A stretch of DNA of 10,817 bases from DASXTS01 sp036505275 (lineage in GTDB: Bacteria; Actinomycetota; Actinomycetes; Mycobacteriales; Pseudonocardiaceae). Position numbers and translations under genes: made by a program. Below the pieces are notes generated by a model. That model saw nothing but the letters and a program-made list of their open reading frames with translations. It searched no databases and was not told the DNA's origin. How positions within the stretch are numbered: the stretch's first letter is position 1; each line of letters starts with the position of its first letter. Location: positions 1-10,817 of the forward strand of contig DASXTS010000517.1 in NCBI GenBank assembly GCA_036505275.1, given 5' to 3'. This document shows positions 1 through 6,908 of the stretch, piece by piece.

Positions 1-705
<705 letters not shown>

Positions 706-760
706 CGCTCGGAGCCTTCATCGACCGGGCCGGTGTTCGGGGTATTTGGGCGGGCGCCGC

Positions 761-862
761 TGCGCCGTTTGGCGCACGCTGGTATCGGCAGACCGGTGCG
801 AATGATCTCCATTTGGCGCACGTCCGTAACCGGCTATCGGACGGCGGACACGTCGTAACCGG
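761..862. promoter_or_regulatory. Repeat-rich intergenic region upstream of amiB1
   Basis: The 189-bp gap between the mutase stop and the amiB1 start carries a perfect 6-bp inverted repeat with a four-base loop (TGCGCC-GTTT-GGCGCA, 761-776). It also has two exact copies of TTTGGCGCACG (768-778 and 812-822, 44 bp apart) and two exact copies of CGTAACCGG (825-833 and 854-862, 29 bp apart). The hairpin could end the mutase transcript. The paired direct repeats look more like regulator-binding sites for the amidohydrolase operon. The function is inferred; no convincing -35/-10 pair is visible. Confidence 0.3.
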
Positions 863-894
863 GTTGTGCTGTTGCTGATGCAGGATGGAAGGCA

Positions 895-2151
895 GTGAAT
901 AGGTCGGCACGGGACACGTGCCGCTTGGAGCTCGAGCGGTACGGCGCGGCCTTGGTCGGGCTGTCCCGCAGCATTCATGCAGAGCCAGAAATGGCGTTCG
1001 CCGAACATCGAAGCGTCGCGAAGATCGTCGACGTGGTCCGCGCCGCCGGGTTCGCGGTAGAGCAATGCGCCGGCGGCCTGGAGACCGCGTTCACCGCCAC
1101 CTATGGCGACGGCGACCTCGTCGTCGGGCTCTGCGCGGAGTACGACGCGCTGCCCGGCATTGGCCACGCATGCGGGCACAACATAATCGCGGCGGCCTCG
1201 ACCGGGGCCGCACTGGCGCTGGCCGCCGCCGCGGATCGGCTCGGAATCACCATTAAGTTGATCGGCACACCGGCCGAAGAAACGGGCGGCGGCAAAGTGC
1301 TGCTGCTCGAGCGAGGCGTATTCGACGACGTTGCGATGGCGATGATGGTGCACCCGGATAGGCACGAGAGGGTGGCGGCGTCGTCCCTGGCGATCATGGA
1401 CCTGGAGGTGCGTTACCGCGGCACCGCGGCGCACGCTGCGTCGGCTCCAGAGCGTGGCGTCAACGCCGCCGACGCCGTGACCGTCACCCAGGTGGCGGTT
1501 GGTCTGTTACGGCAGCACCTCGAGCCGCGACAACTTGTACACGGTATCGTCACTGTTGGCGGAGCGGCGCCGAACATCGTCCCCGCCGACACACGCGCGC
1601 TGTACTACCTGCGTGCCCCGGACGTCGCGTCGCTGCGCCGGCTGGAGGCTCGGATCCGAGACTGCTTCGCCGCCGGCGCCGTCGCAACCGGATGCGGACA
1701 CGAGGTGGCACAAGTCTCACCGGTGTATGCCGAACTGGTGCCGGACGGCTGGCTGGCCGACACCTATCGGGGCACGTTGATCGAGCTCGGCCGAACGCCG
1801 GAGCCGGACAGCGGTCCGATCGGCAGCACAGACATGGGCAACGTGACCAAGGCGCTGCCCGCGATCCACCCGACAATTGCAATCGACTGCGGAGACGCGG
1901 TGACCCACCAACCCGAGTTCGCAACGGCCAGTGCGACGCCATCGGCCGACCGGGCCGTGCTTGACGGCGCGCTGGCCATGGCGTGGACCGCCGTCGCGGC
2001 CGCCACCGACGACGACCAGCGACGTCGGCTGGTCGGCGGCGTTGGCCGCCGGGCGACGGGGTTCGGGGCGTCCGCCGCCTCCGCAGCTGTTGCTGACCTT
2101 GCGCCGCGCATCCACACTGTTGAGCGCGCCGCCGCAGGAGGTGCGGCGTGA
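895..2151 (+). CDS. amiB1: M20 family amidohydrolase, AmiB1-like
   Basis: A 418-residue zinc-dependent amidohydrolase of peptidase family M20, the branch related to p-aminobenzoyl-glutamate hydrolase subunits. CAEYDALPGIGHACGHN (80-96) carries putative metal ligands C93 and H95. TPAEETGGGK (125-134) carries the E128-E129 pair, and H153 (MVHP) and H338 (THQPEF) complete the metal site. GSTDMGN (310-316) is typical of this branch. Residues from about 155 to 270 form the dimerisation (lid) domain. The last 45 or so residues are Ala/Gly/Arg-rich and probably not part of the fold. The GTG start at 895 is preceded by AGGA at 882-885; the ATG at 885 meets a stop after five codons. The stop overlaps the next start by four bases (GTGA), so the two genes are coupled. 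Codon use is less GC-biased than in the neighbours and includes a TTA at 1507 and an ATA at 1183. The symbol comes from the match to the mycobacterial gene order; the true substrate is unknown. Confidence 0.88.
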   Translation: MNRSARDTCRLELERYGAALVGLSRSIHAEPEMAFAEHRSVAKIVDVVRAAGFAVEQCAGGLETAFTATYGDGDLVVGLCAEYDALPGIGHACGHNIIAAASTGAALALAAAADRLGITIKLIGTPAEETGGGKVLLLERGVFDDVAMAMMVHPDRHERVAASSLAIMDLEVRYRGTAAHAASAPERGVNAADAVTVTQVAVGLLRQHLEPRQLVHGIVTVGGAAPNIVPADTRALYYLRAPDVASLRRLEARIRDCFAAGAVATGCGHEVAQVSPVYAELVPDGWLADTYRGTLIELGRTPEPDSGPIGSTDMGNVTKALPAIHPTIAIDCGDAVTHQPEFATASATPSADRAVLDGALAMAWTAVAAATDDDQRRRLVGGVGRRATGFGASAASAAVADLAPRIHTVERAAAGGAA

Positions 2152-3467
2152 CCGTGCTGGAGACACCACCCTCAGATGCTGCGGCCCGTGAAGCGTACGG
2201 GCCGCTCGACGTGCCGCCGGACCAGCTGCTCGACCTCAGCGTCGACTCGGTCGAGGACGTGGCGGCCGGCCGCGGTCCGTCATGGCTGGACCGCTGGCTG
2301 GGCCGGCATACCGCCGACGTGGTGACCTGGCGGCGGCAGGTGCACGCCCGCCCCGAGCTCGGGCACGCGGAGCACGGCACCACGGCGCTGGTCGCCGAGG
2401 CGCTGGCCGCGGCCGGGTTGTCGCCGAAGTGGCTGCCCCGCGGTACCGGGCTGATCTGCGACGTGGGCAGCGGGCCACGATGCGTCGCGCTGCGCGCGGA
2501 CCTCGACGCGCTGCCGCTGAAAGAGACGACCGGGCTGCCCTTCGCGTCCACCGTCGACTCGGTGGCACACGCCTGCGGGCACGACGCGCACACCGCGATC
2601 CTGCTCGGCGCCGGCCTCGCGCTGGCCTCGGCGCCGGCGCTACCCGGCCGGGTGCGGCTGATCTTCCAGCCGGCCGAGGAGATCATGCCGGGCGGCGCGC
2701 TGGACGTCATGGCCGCCGACGGCCTCGACGGCGTCGAGCGGATCTTCGCCCTGCATTGCGACCCGCGGCTGGCCGTCGGTCGGGTCGGCACCCGCGTCGG
2801 CGCGATCACCTCGGCCGCCGACATGCTCGAGTTGCGGCTGTCCTCGCCCGGCGGGCACACCGCGCGGCCGCACCTGACCGCCGACCTGGTGCACGCGCTC
2901 GGCACGGTGATCACCGGCCTGCCCGCTTTGCTGTCCCGCCGGATCGACCCCCGATCGGGCACCGTCCTCGTCTGGGGTGCCGTGCACGCCGGCGAGGCGC
3001 CCAACGCCGTGCCCCAGGACGGCGTGCTGCGCGGCACCCTGCGTACCGGCGACCGGGAGACCTGGGCGGAGCTGGAGCCGCTGGTCCGTGACCTGGTCAC
3101 CGCGCTACTGGTGCCCACCGGCGTCAGCTTCGAACTGCAGCACCGCCGCGGCGTGCCGCCCGTGGTCAACGACCGCGTGTCCACCCGGCTGCTCCGCGCC
3201 GGAATTACCGAAGGCATCGGCGAGGACGCCTTGGCCGGCACCGAGCAGTCCTCCGGTGGTGAGGACTTCGGCTGGTACCTGGAGCATCTCCCAGGCGCCT
3301 TCGGCCGCCTCGGTGTCTGGCCTGGCCACGGCCCCAAGCGCGACCTGCACCAGCCCACCTTTGACCTGGACGAGCGCGCCCTCCCCATCGGCGTCCGCGT
3401 CCTGGCCCACACCGCCCTCACCGCCCTGACAACCGTCGGCCAGAACCCCGCGTGTCCGCGTACGTGA
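2148..3467 (+). CDS. amiA1: M20 family amidohydrolase, AmiA1-like
   Basis: A 439-residue M20 amidohydrolase of the hippurate/N-acyl-amino-acid hydrolase type. The catalytic segment is RADLDALPLKETTG (116-129), followed by HACGHDAHTA (141-150) with ligands C143 and H145. QPAEE (174-178) supplies the general base E177 and ligand E178, followed by H203 in ALHCDP and H401 in LHQPTFD. SPGGHTARPHLTADLV (233-248) marks the lid domain and GGEDFGWYL (370-378) is the usual late motif. The GTG start overlaps the amiB1 stop in GTGA. It leaves about 45 residues before the conserved WLDRWLGRH segment, longer than usual, so a later start is possible. The closely related upstream paralogue suggests two hydrolases acting on similar small amides, perhaps as a heteromeric pair, which is inference. 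The last six residues (P434-T439) and the stop codon are encoded by the first unit of the downstream 22-bp repeat array. Confidence 0.93.
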   Translation: MTVLETPPSDAAAREAYGPLDVPPDQLLDLSVDSVEDVAAGRGPSWLDRWLGRHTADVVTWRRQVHARPELGHAEHGTTALVAEALAAAGLSPKWLPRGTGLICDVGSGPRCVALRADLDALPLKETTGLPFASTVDSVAHACGHDAHTAILLGAGLALASAPALPGRVRLIFQPAEEIMPGGALDVMAADGLDGVERIFALHCDPRLAVGRVGTRVGAITSAADMLELRLSSPGGHTARPHLTADLVHALGTVITGLPALLSRRIDPRSGTVLVWGAVHAGEAPNAVPQDGVLRGTLRTGDRETWAELEPLVRDLVTALLVPTGVSFELQHRRGVPPVVNDRVSTRLLRAGITEGIGEDALAGTEQSSGGEDFGWYLEHLPGAFGRLGVWPGHGPKRDLHQPTFDLDERALPIGVRVLAHTALTALTTVGQNPACPRT

Positions 3468-3599
3468 CCACGTGTGTCCGCGCGTCCAACCACGCGTGTC
3501 CGCGGGATCAGCCACGCGTGTCCGCGCGTCCGGCCACGCGCGTCCGCGCGTCCGGACAGGTTTGTCCGCGTTGTCAGCCACGTGTCCGCGCGTGCGCAC
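3446..3599 (+). repeat. 22-bp tandem repeat array 1 (seven degenerate units)
   Basis: Units begin at 3446, 3468, 3490, 3512, 3534, 3556 and 3578. The first six are exactly 22 bp apart; the last unit has lost two bases internally. Typical units read CCACGCGTGTCCGCGCGT followed by four variable bases. GTCCGCG is invariant in all seven; the flanks vary. The units abut with no spacers. The array begins inside the last codons of amiA1 and fills the space between its stop and the convergent DUF559 gene. Short self-complementary stretches (ACGCG/CGCGT) give each unit weak hairpin potential, so a 3'-end or terminator role is possible. The same repeat occurs inverted at 4793-4880. Confidence 0.85.
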
Positions 3600-3683
3600 A
3601 CCCGTGTTGGCGCGTTGGATAGATGCGCGTCGAGGACCGGTCCCGATCCAGCGCCGGTCAGGCGGTGGGGCTACTGGGCGTCG

Positions 3684-4604
3684 TCAGCCGGCGGCGAGCC
3701 GCAGCGGCCACCCGCCGTCGTCCTGCCGCCGGAAGGCGGCCGCCAGTTCGTGGAGCACGCGCCCTGGGTCGCGCAGGTCGGCCGCGGTGGCATGTACAAC
3801 TGTCCAGCCGCGTCGCCGCAGATCCTCGTCGCGGGCGGCGTCCCGGGCCTCGCGGCCGGCGTGCGCGGCGAACCCGTCGTACTCGAGCGCGACCCGCGCC
3901 AGTGGCCAGGCCAGATCCAGCCGCCACAGCACCGTGCCGTCCAGTGCGCGCACCTCGTACTGCACCTCGGGCAACGGGAATCCGGCATCCACCACGATCA
4001 GCCGCAGCGAGCTCTCCGTTGGCGACTCGGTGGCACCGTCGACCAGGTCGAGTAGGGCACGGGCCCGCCGGGTGCCGCGCCGGTCCGCGCGGCGGTCGAG
4101 CCGGCCAGCGATCCGCCCGCTCAGTACCGGCCGCTCGGCTGGCGGGAGGCCGGCGAGTGCTCGGTCGGCACAGGCCAGCGCCAGCCGCCGGGGCGCCGTG
4201 CAGAGCACCTCGCTGACGGCAAGGTCGAGCTCGGCGGTGGGCAGGCCATGCAGCGTCACCACGCTCTCGGCGACAACGCGCCCTTGGTGCACCCGCAGCC
4301 CGTCCTGGTTGCGGGCCCAGCGGTCGTACGGTGTGATCACGTGCACCGGCTCGGTCTCGAGCCCGGTGCAGCCGTGCAGCCGCAACACGGTGAGGCCCCA
4401 CAGCACGGCCGTCGGCCCGACCACCATGCACGCGGCGGCCGCGCGGGTCAGCGGGTCAAGCACCCGCGCTCGATCAACGAGGACGCCTCGCCAGAGCGGG
4501 GCAAGCTGACCGTTGGCGACAGCGAAGCGCAGGCCGTACCGCCCAAGCGCGGTGAGCGCTTGCGCACGGGTGCAGGCACCGTGCAGGGATCCGGGAATGT
4601 CCAT
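3684..4604 (-). CDS. DUF559 (PD-(D/E)XK-like nuclease fold) protein with AbiEi-like N-terminal region
   Basis: A 306-residue protein of a type common in actinomycetes. The N-terminal part (about 1-60, with TRAQALTALGRYGLRFAVANG and LWRGVLV) resembles the winged-helix region of AbiEi-type proteins. The C-terminal 110 residues are DUF559, a very-short-patch-repair-like nuclease fold. Visible putative active-site residues are E197 (SPTES), D230 (RLDLAW) and E241 with D243 (LEYDG), followed by RDEDLRRRGWTVVHAT. A DNA-cleaving or repair role is inferred from the fold. There is no AbiEii partner, so it is not a recognisable toxin-antitoxin pair. The start is uncertain: the ATG at 4604 fits the conserved region best, an ATG at 4634 adds 10 residues, and a TTG at 4685 would lie inside a DnaA-box-like site. 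None has a clear Shine-Dalgarno. The gene is absent from the corresponding mycobacterial locus as I recall it and is bracketed by inverted repeat arrays, suggesting a later insertion. Confidence 0.82.
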   Translation of the reverse strand: MDIPGSLHGACTRAQALTALGRYGLRFAVANGQLAPLWRGVLVDRARVLDPLTRAAAACMVVGPTAVLWGLTVLRLHGCTGLETEPVHVITPYDRWARNQDGLRVHQGRVVAESVVTLHGLPTAELDLAVSEVLCTAPRRLALACADRALAGLPPAERPVLSGRIAGRLDRRADRRGTRRARALLDLVDGATESPTESSLRLIVVDAGFPLPEVQYEVRALDGTVLWRLDLAWPLARVALEYDGFAAHAGREARDAARDEDLRRRGWTVVHATAADLRDPGRVLHELAAAFRRQDDGGWPLRLAAG

Positions 4605-4657
4605 GGCGCCGACTGTGACGTAGCGGCCACCCATTTCGGCCCATGGTGATTTGCCGC

Positions 4658-4685
4658 TGTGGACAACGGGCTGAGCTGTGGACAA
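4658..4685 (-). promoter_or_regulatory. Pair of DnaA-box-like sites upstream of the DUF559 gene
   Basis: Two exact copies of TTGTCCACA, read on the minus strand, lie at 4658-4666 and 4677-4685, 19 bp apart in direct orientation. This nonamer is the DnaA-box consensus of high-GC actinobacteria. The pair lies 53 bp upstream of the preferred DUF559 start (23 bp upstream of the alternative ATG at 4634), where it could act on that promoter. No replication gene is nearby, so an origin is not implied. Confidence 0.5.
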
Positions 4686-4792
4686 CCGGCCCTGGCGGGG
4701 CGCTCAAGAGCGGCGCGGCCTTGACAGGGCGCGGACAATGCGCCTTCGTTGCCGACCGCTGTACGCCCCAACGCCCCGTGGATGTGTCCGAG

Positions 4793-4880
4793 CGCGCGGA
4801 CACACCTGAGCGGACGCGCGGACACACGTGTCGCGACGCGCGGACACACGTGTGCGGGCGCGCGGACACGCCGGGGGCTA
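4793..4880 (-). repeat. 22-bp tandem repeat array 2 (four units, inverted relative to array 1)
   Basis: Four exact 22-bp periods begin at 4793, 4815, 4837 and 4859, each starting CGCGCGGACAC on the plus strand. Read on the minus strand they carry the same GTGTCCGCGCG core as the array at 3446-3599. Two units contain the palindrome ACACGTGT. The array starts 14 bp beyond the stop codon of the minus-strand cyclotransferase gene. It therefore lies directly 3' of a gene in the same relative orientation as array 1 lies 3' of amiA1. Confidence 0.85.
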
Positions 4881-4894
4881 CGGGGCAACAGGGG

Positions 4895-5350
4895 CTAGGG
4901 AGGGCCGAGGCCGCGGCAGGGGCGGGTGCGCAGGTCGGCGACGTAGTCGGCGGGCGCGCCGGCGGCCTCGGCGGCGTCGGCGGTGACGCCGAGGTAGCGC
5001 GCGGAGGGCAGGCCGCCTTCGTAGGCGTCGAGCACGTAGAGCCAAGCGAGCAACGAGCCCTCCAGGGTGTGCACCCGGAGCCTGATCTTTGTGTACAGCC
5101 CGAGCTCGGCGCCCTCCCAGCGGTCCAGCAGCTTCTCGTCGAGCGGGCTGACGTCGTAGAGCACGACGAAGACCTGTGAGTCGGGGTCCTCGACGATCGT
5201 GGCGAGGGCACCCTCCCAGCCGAGGTCCTCGCCGCCGAACGTCAGCCGCCAGCCAACGAGCCACCCGGTTCCCGCCATCGGCGAGCACGGGGCTCGCTCC
5301 AGCATCTGGGCTGGGTCCATGTTCGACCCGTACGCGGCATAGAGCTGCAC
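4895..5350 (-). CDS. Gamma-glutamylcyclotransferase-fold (AIG2/BtrG-like) protein
   Basis: A 151-residue protein with the features of the gamma-glutamylcyclotransferase superfamily: the N-terminal strand and substrate loop YAAYGSNM (4-11), the mid-domain segment VFVVLYDVSPLDEKLLDRWEG (60-80) with E79 at the place of the catalytic glutamate, then LRVHT and LLAWLYVLDAYEGG. Family members cyclise gamma-glutamyl amines or peptides to 5-oxoproline, and many bacterial copies have no assigned substrate. It starts with GTG at 5350. It is transcribed away from lpdA across a 135-bp shared promoter region. The corresponding mycobacterial gene (Rv3304, as I recall the locus) also lies divergent from lpdA. 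The last 15 or so residues are Arg/Pro-rich. The enzymatic role is inferred from the fold only. Confidence 0.85.
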   Translation of the reverse strand: MQLYAAYGSNMDPAQMLERAPCSPMAGTGWLVGWRLTFGGEDLGWEGALATIVEDPDSQVFVVLYDVSPLDEKLLDRWEGAELGLYTKIRLRVHTLEGSLLAWLYVLDAYEGGLPSARYLGVTADAAEAAGAPADYVADLRTRPCRGLGPP

Positions 5351-5372
5351 TCGGGCAGCCTAGCGCTGCCCG

Positions 5373-5476
5373 CGATCAAGTCGTGGCGTACGCACCTCTG
5401 GCGCCCTCGGGGTTAACGTGGAACGCCCACGATCAAGCGAACTGAGGGCAGCGCGATCAACCAGAGGGCAGGAGGG
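5373..5476. promoter_or_regulatory. Divergent promoter region and lpdA ribosome binding site
   Basis: This AT-richer gap separates the cyclotransferase gene (minus) and lpdA (plus). It holds three exact copies of CGATCAA (5373-5379, 5430-5436, 5454-5460), an inverted repeat CGTGG-AACGC-CCACG (5417-5431) and a possible -10 TAACGT (5414-5419) without a good -35. A strong Shine-Dalgarno AGGAGGG (5470-5476) lies 9 bp before the lpdA GTG and fixes that start. The repeats may be operator sites; no known regulator is recognised. Confidence 0.4.
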
Positions 5477-5485
5477 CTAGCAACC

Positions 5486-6892
5486 GTGACCCGCATCGTG
5501 ATCATGGGCGGCGGGCCGGCCGGCTACGAGGCTGCGCTGGTGGCCGTGCAGCACGGCGCCGAGGTGACGGTGGTGGAGCCGCTGGGCTTCGGCGGGGCCT
5601 GCGTGCTGTACGACTGCGTGCCGTCCAAGACGTTCATCGCCTCAGCCGGGGTGAAGGTGTCGCTGCGCTGGGCGCACGAGCTGGGCATCGACGTGGACTG
5701 GGAAAACGTGGGGGTGGATGCCCCGACGGTGCACAGCCGGGTCAAGAGCCTGGCGCTGGCCCAGTCCGCCGACGTCCGGGCCAAGCTGGAGCGCAGTGGC
5801 GTGCGATTGGTGGCCGGCTCGGCCCGGCTGGTCGACGAGCGGCCGGGGCTGGCGATGCACAGCGTCGCGGTGCACCGCGACGGCGTCGGCCCTATCGAGG
5901 TGCTGGATGCCGACGTGGTGCTCATCGCCACCGGGGCAAGCCCGCGGGTGCTGCCCGGCGCGGAGCCCGACGGCGAACGCATCCTCACATGGCGGCAGGT
6001 GTACGACCTGGCAGAGCTACCGGAGCACTTGGTGGTGGTCGGGTCCGGGGTGACCGGCGCCGAGTTCGTCTCCGCGTACACCGAGCTTGGCGTCAAGGTG
6101 ACCCTGGTGTCCAGCCGCGACCGGGTGCTGCCCGGCGAGGACGCGGACGCCGCCGCGGTGCTGGAGGAGGTGTTCGCCGAGCGTGGCGTGACGATCCTGC
6201 CGAAATCCAGGGCCGACCGGGTGGACCGCACCGACAAGGGCGTGAGCGTGCACCTGACCGATGGCCGCTCCGTGGCGGGGTCGCACGCGCTGATGACGGT
6301 CGGATCGGTGCCGAACACCACCGACCTTGGGCTGGAGCGGGTTGGTGTCATTACCGACAAGGGCGGCTTCATCCCGGTCGACCGGGTGTCGCGGACCAGG
6401 GTGCCCGGCATCTACGCGGCCGGCGACTGCACGGGTCTGATGCTGCTGGCGTCGGTGGCGGCCATGCAGGGCCGGGTGGCCATGTGGCACGCGCTTGGCG
6501 AGGGCGTGGCGCCGATCAAGCTGAAGACCGTGGCCGCCGCGGTGTTCACCCGGCCGGAGATCGCAACTGTCGGCATCAGCCAGCAGGCCATCGATGCAGG
6601 CGAGGTGCCGGCCCGCACCATCATGTTGCCGCTGAACACCAACCCACGGTCGAAGATGCAGGGCCTGCGCCGCGGCCTGGTCAAGCTGTTCTGCCGGCCG
6701 GCCACCGGCGTGATCATCGGCGGGGTCGTGGTTGCCCCGGTGGCCAGCGAGCTGATCCTGCCGATCGCCATGGCGGTGCAGAGCAACCTCACCGTCAACG
6801 ACCTGGCGCACACCTTCTCGGTGTACCCGTCGCTCTCCGGCTCGATCACCGAGAGCGGTCGGCAGCTCATGCGGCACGACGACCTGGGCTGA
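5486..6892 (+). CDS. lpdA: NAD(P)H-quinone dehydrogenase LpdA (flavoprotein disulfide-reductase family)
   Basis: A 468-residue FAD flavoprotein closely resembling mycobacterial LpdA (Rv3303c), which transfers electrons from NAD(P)H to quinones rather than serving the pyruvate dehydrogenase complex. The FAD motif GGGPAGYEAA (8-17) opens the protein; IATGAS (147-152) and AGDCTG (312-317) are the further FAD contacts; VVVGSGVTGAEF (183-194) is the NAD(P)-binding Rossmann motif. The C-terminal dimerisation domain follows from about 350. GGACVLYDCVPSKTFIAS has cysteines at 39 and 44, the spacing of the redox disulfide. However, the C-terminal His-Glu pair of true lipoamide dehydrogenases is replaced by Y447 and G452 (FSVYPSLSGSI), which argues for quinone reduction. 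The GTG start has a strong ribosome site. The stop lies 12 bp from the stop of the convergent rarD gene. Confidence 0.95.
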   Translation: MTRIVIMGGGPAGYEAALVAVQHGAEVTVVEPLGFGGACVLYDCVPSKTFIASAGVKVSLRWAHELGIDVDWENVGVDAPTVHSRVKSLALAQSADVRAKLERSGVRLVAGSARLVDERPGLAMHSVAVHRDGVGPIEVLDADVVLIATGASPRVLPGAEPDGERILTWRQVYDLAELPEHLVVVGSGVTGAEFVSAYTELGVKVTLVSSRDRVLPGEDADAAAVLEEVFAERGVTILPKSRADRVDRTDKGVSVHLTDGRSVAGSHALMTVGSVPNTTDLGLERVGVITDKGGFIPVDRVSRTRVPGIYAAGDCTGLMLLASVAAMQGRVAMWHALGEGVAPIKLKTVAAAVFTRPEIATVGISQQAIDAGEVPARTIMLPLNTNPRSKMQGLRRGLVKLFCRPATGVIIGGVVVAPVASELILPIAMAVQSNLTVNDLAHTFSVYPSLSGSITESGRQLMRHDDLG

Positions 6893-6894
6893 CG

Positions 6895-6908
6895 CTGAGG
6901 TGACTCAG
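6895..6908. terminator. Short hairpin between convergent lpdA and rarD
   Basis: CTGAG-GTGA-CTCAG forms a 5-bp stem with a four-base loop starting two bases past the lpdA stop and running through the rarD stop codon. Being symmetric, it could serve both strands, but it is short and has no T tract, so terminator function is weakly supported. Confidence 0.3.

Noticed and set aside
1550..3601. A 683-codon minus-strand frame spanning amiB1, amiA1 and the repeat array
   Set aside because: It crosses two genes with intact catalytic motifs on the other strand, reads as Ser/Arg/Pro-rich sequence without domains, and its start lies in the repeat array.
4658..4685. Replication origin suggested by DnaA-box pairs
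   Set aside because: Only two boxes here and one at 8466, no AT-rich unwinding region and no dnaA, dnaN or rep gene nearby.
3684..4685. AbiE-type toxin-antitoxin system
   Set aside because: Only the AbiEi-like N-terminal region is seen, fused to a DUF559 domain; no AbiEii nucleotidyltransferase gene lies beside it.
4605..4685. TTG start at 4685 giving a 333-residue DUF559 protein
   Set aside because: The extra 27 residues are not like the family, the TTG is part of a DnaA-box-like site and there is no ribosome site.
3446..4880. CRISPR array interpretation of the 22-bp repeats
   Set aside because: Units abut with no spacers, are degenerate, and no cas genes are present.
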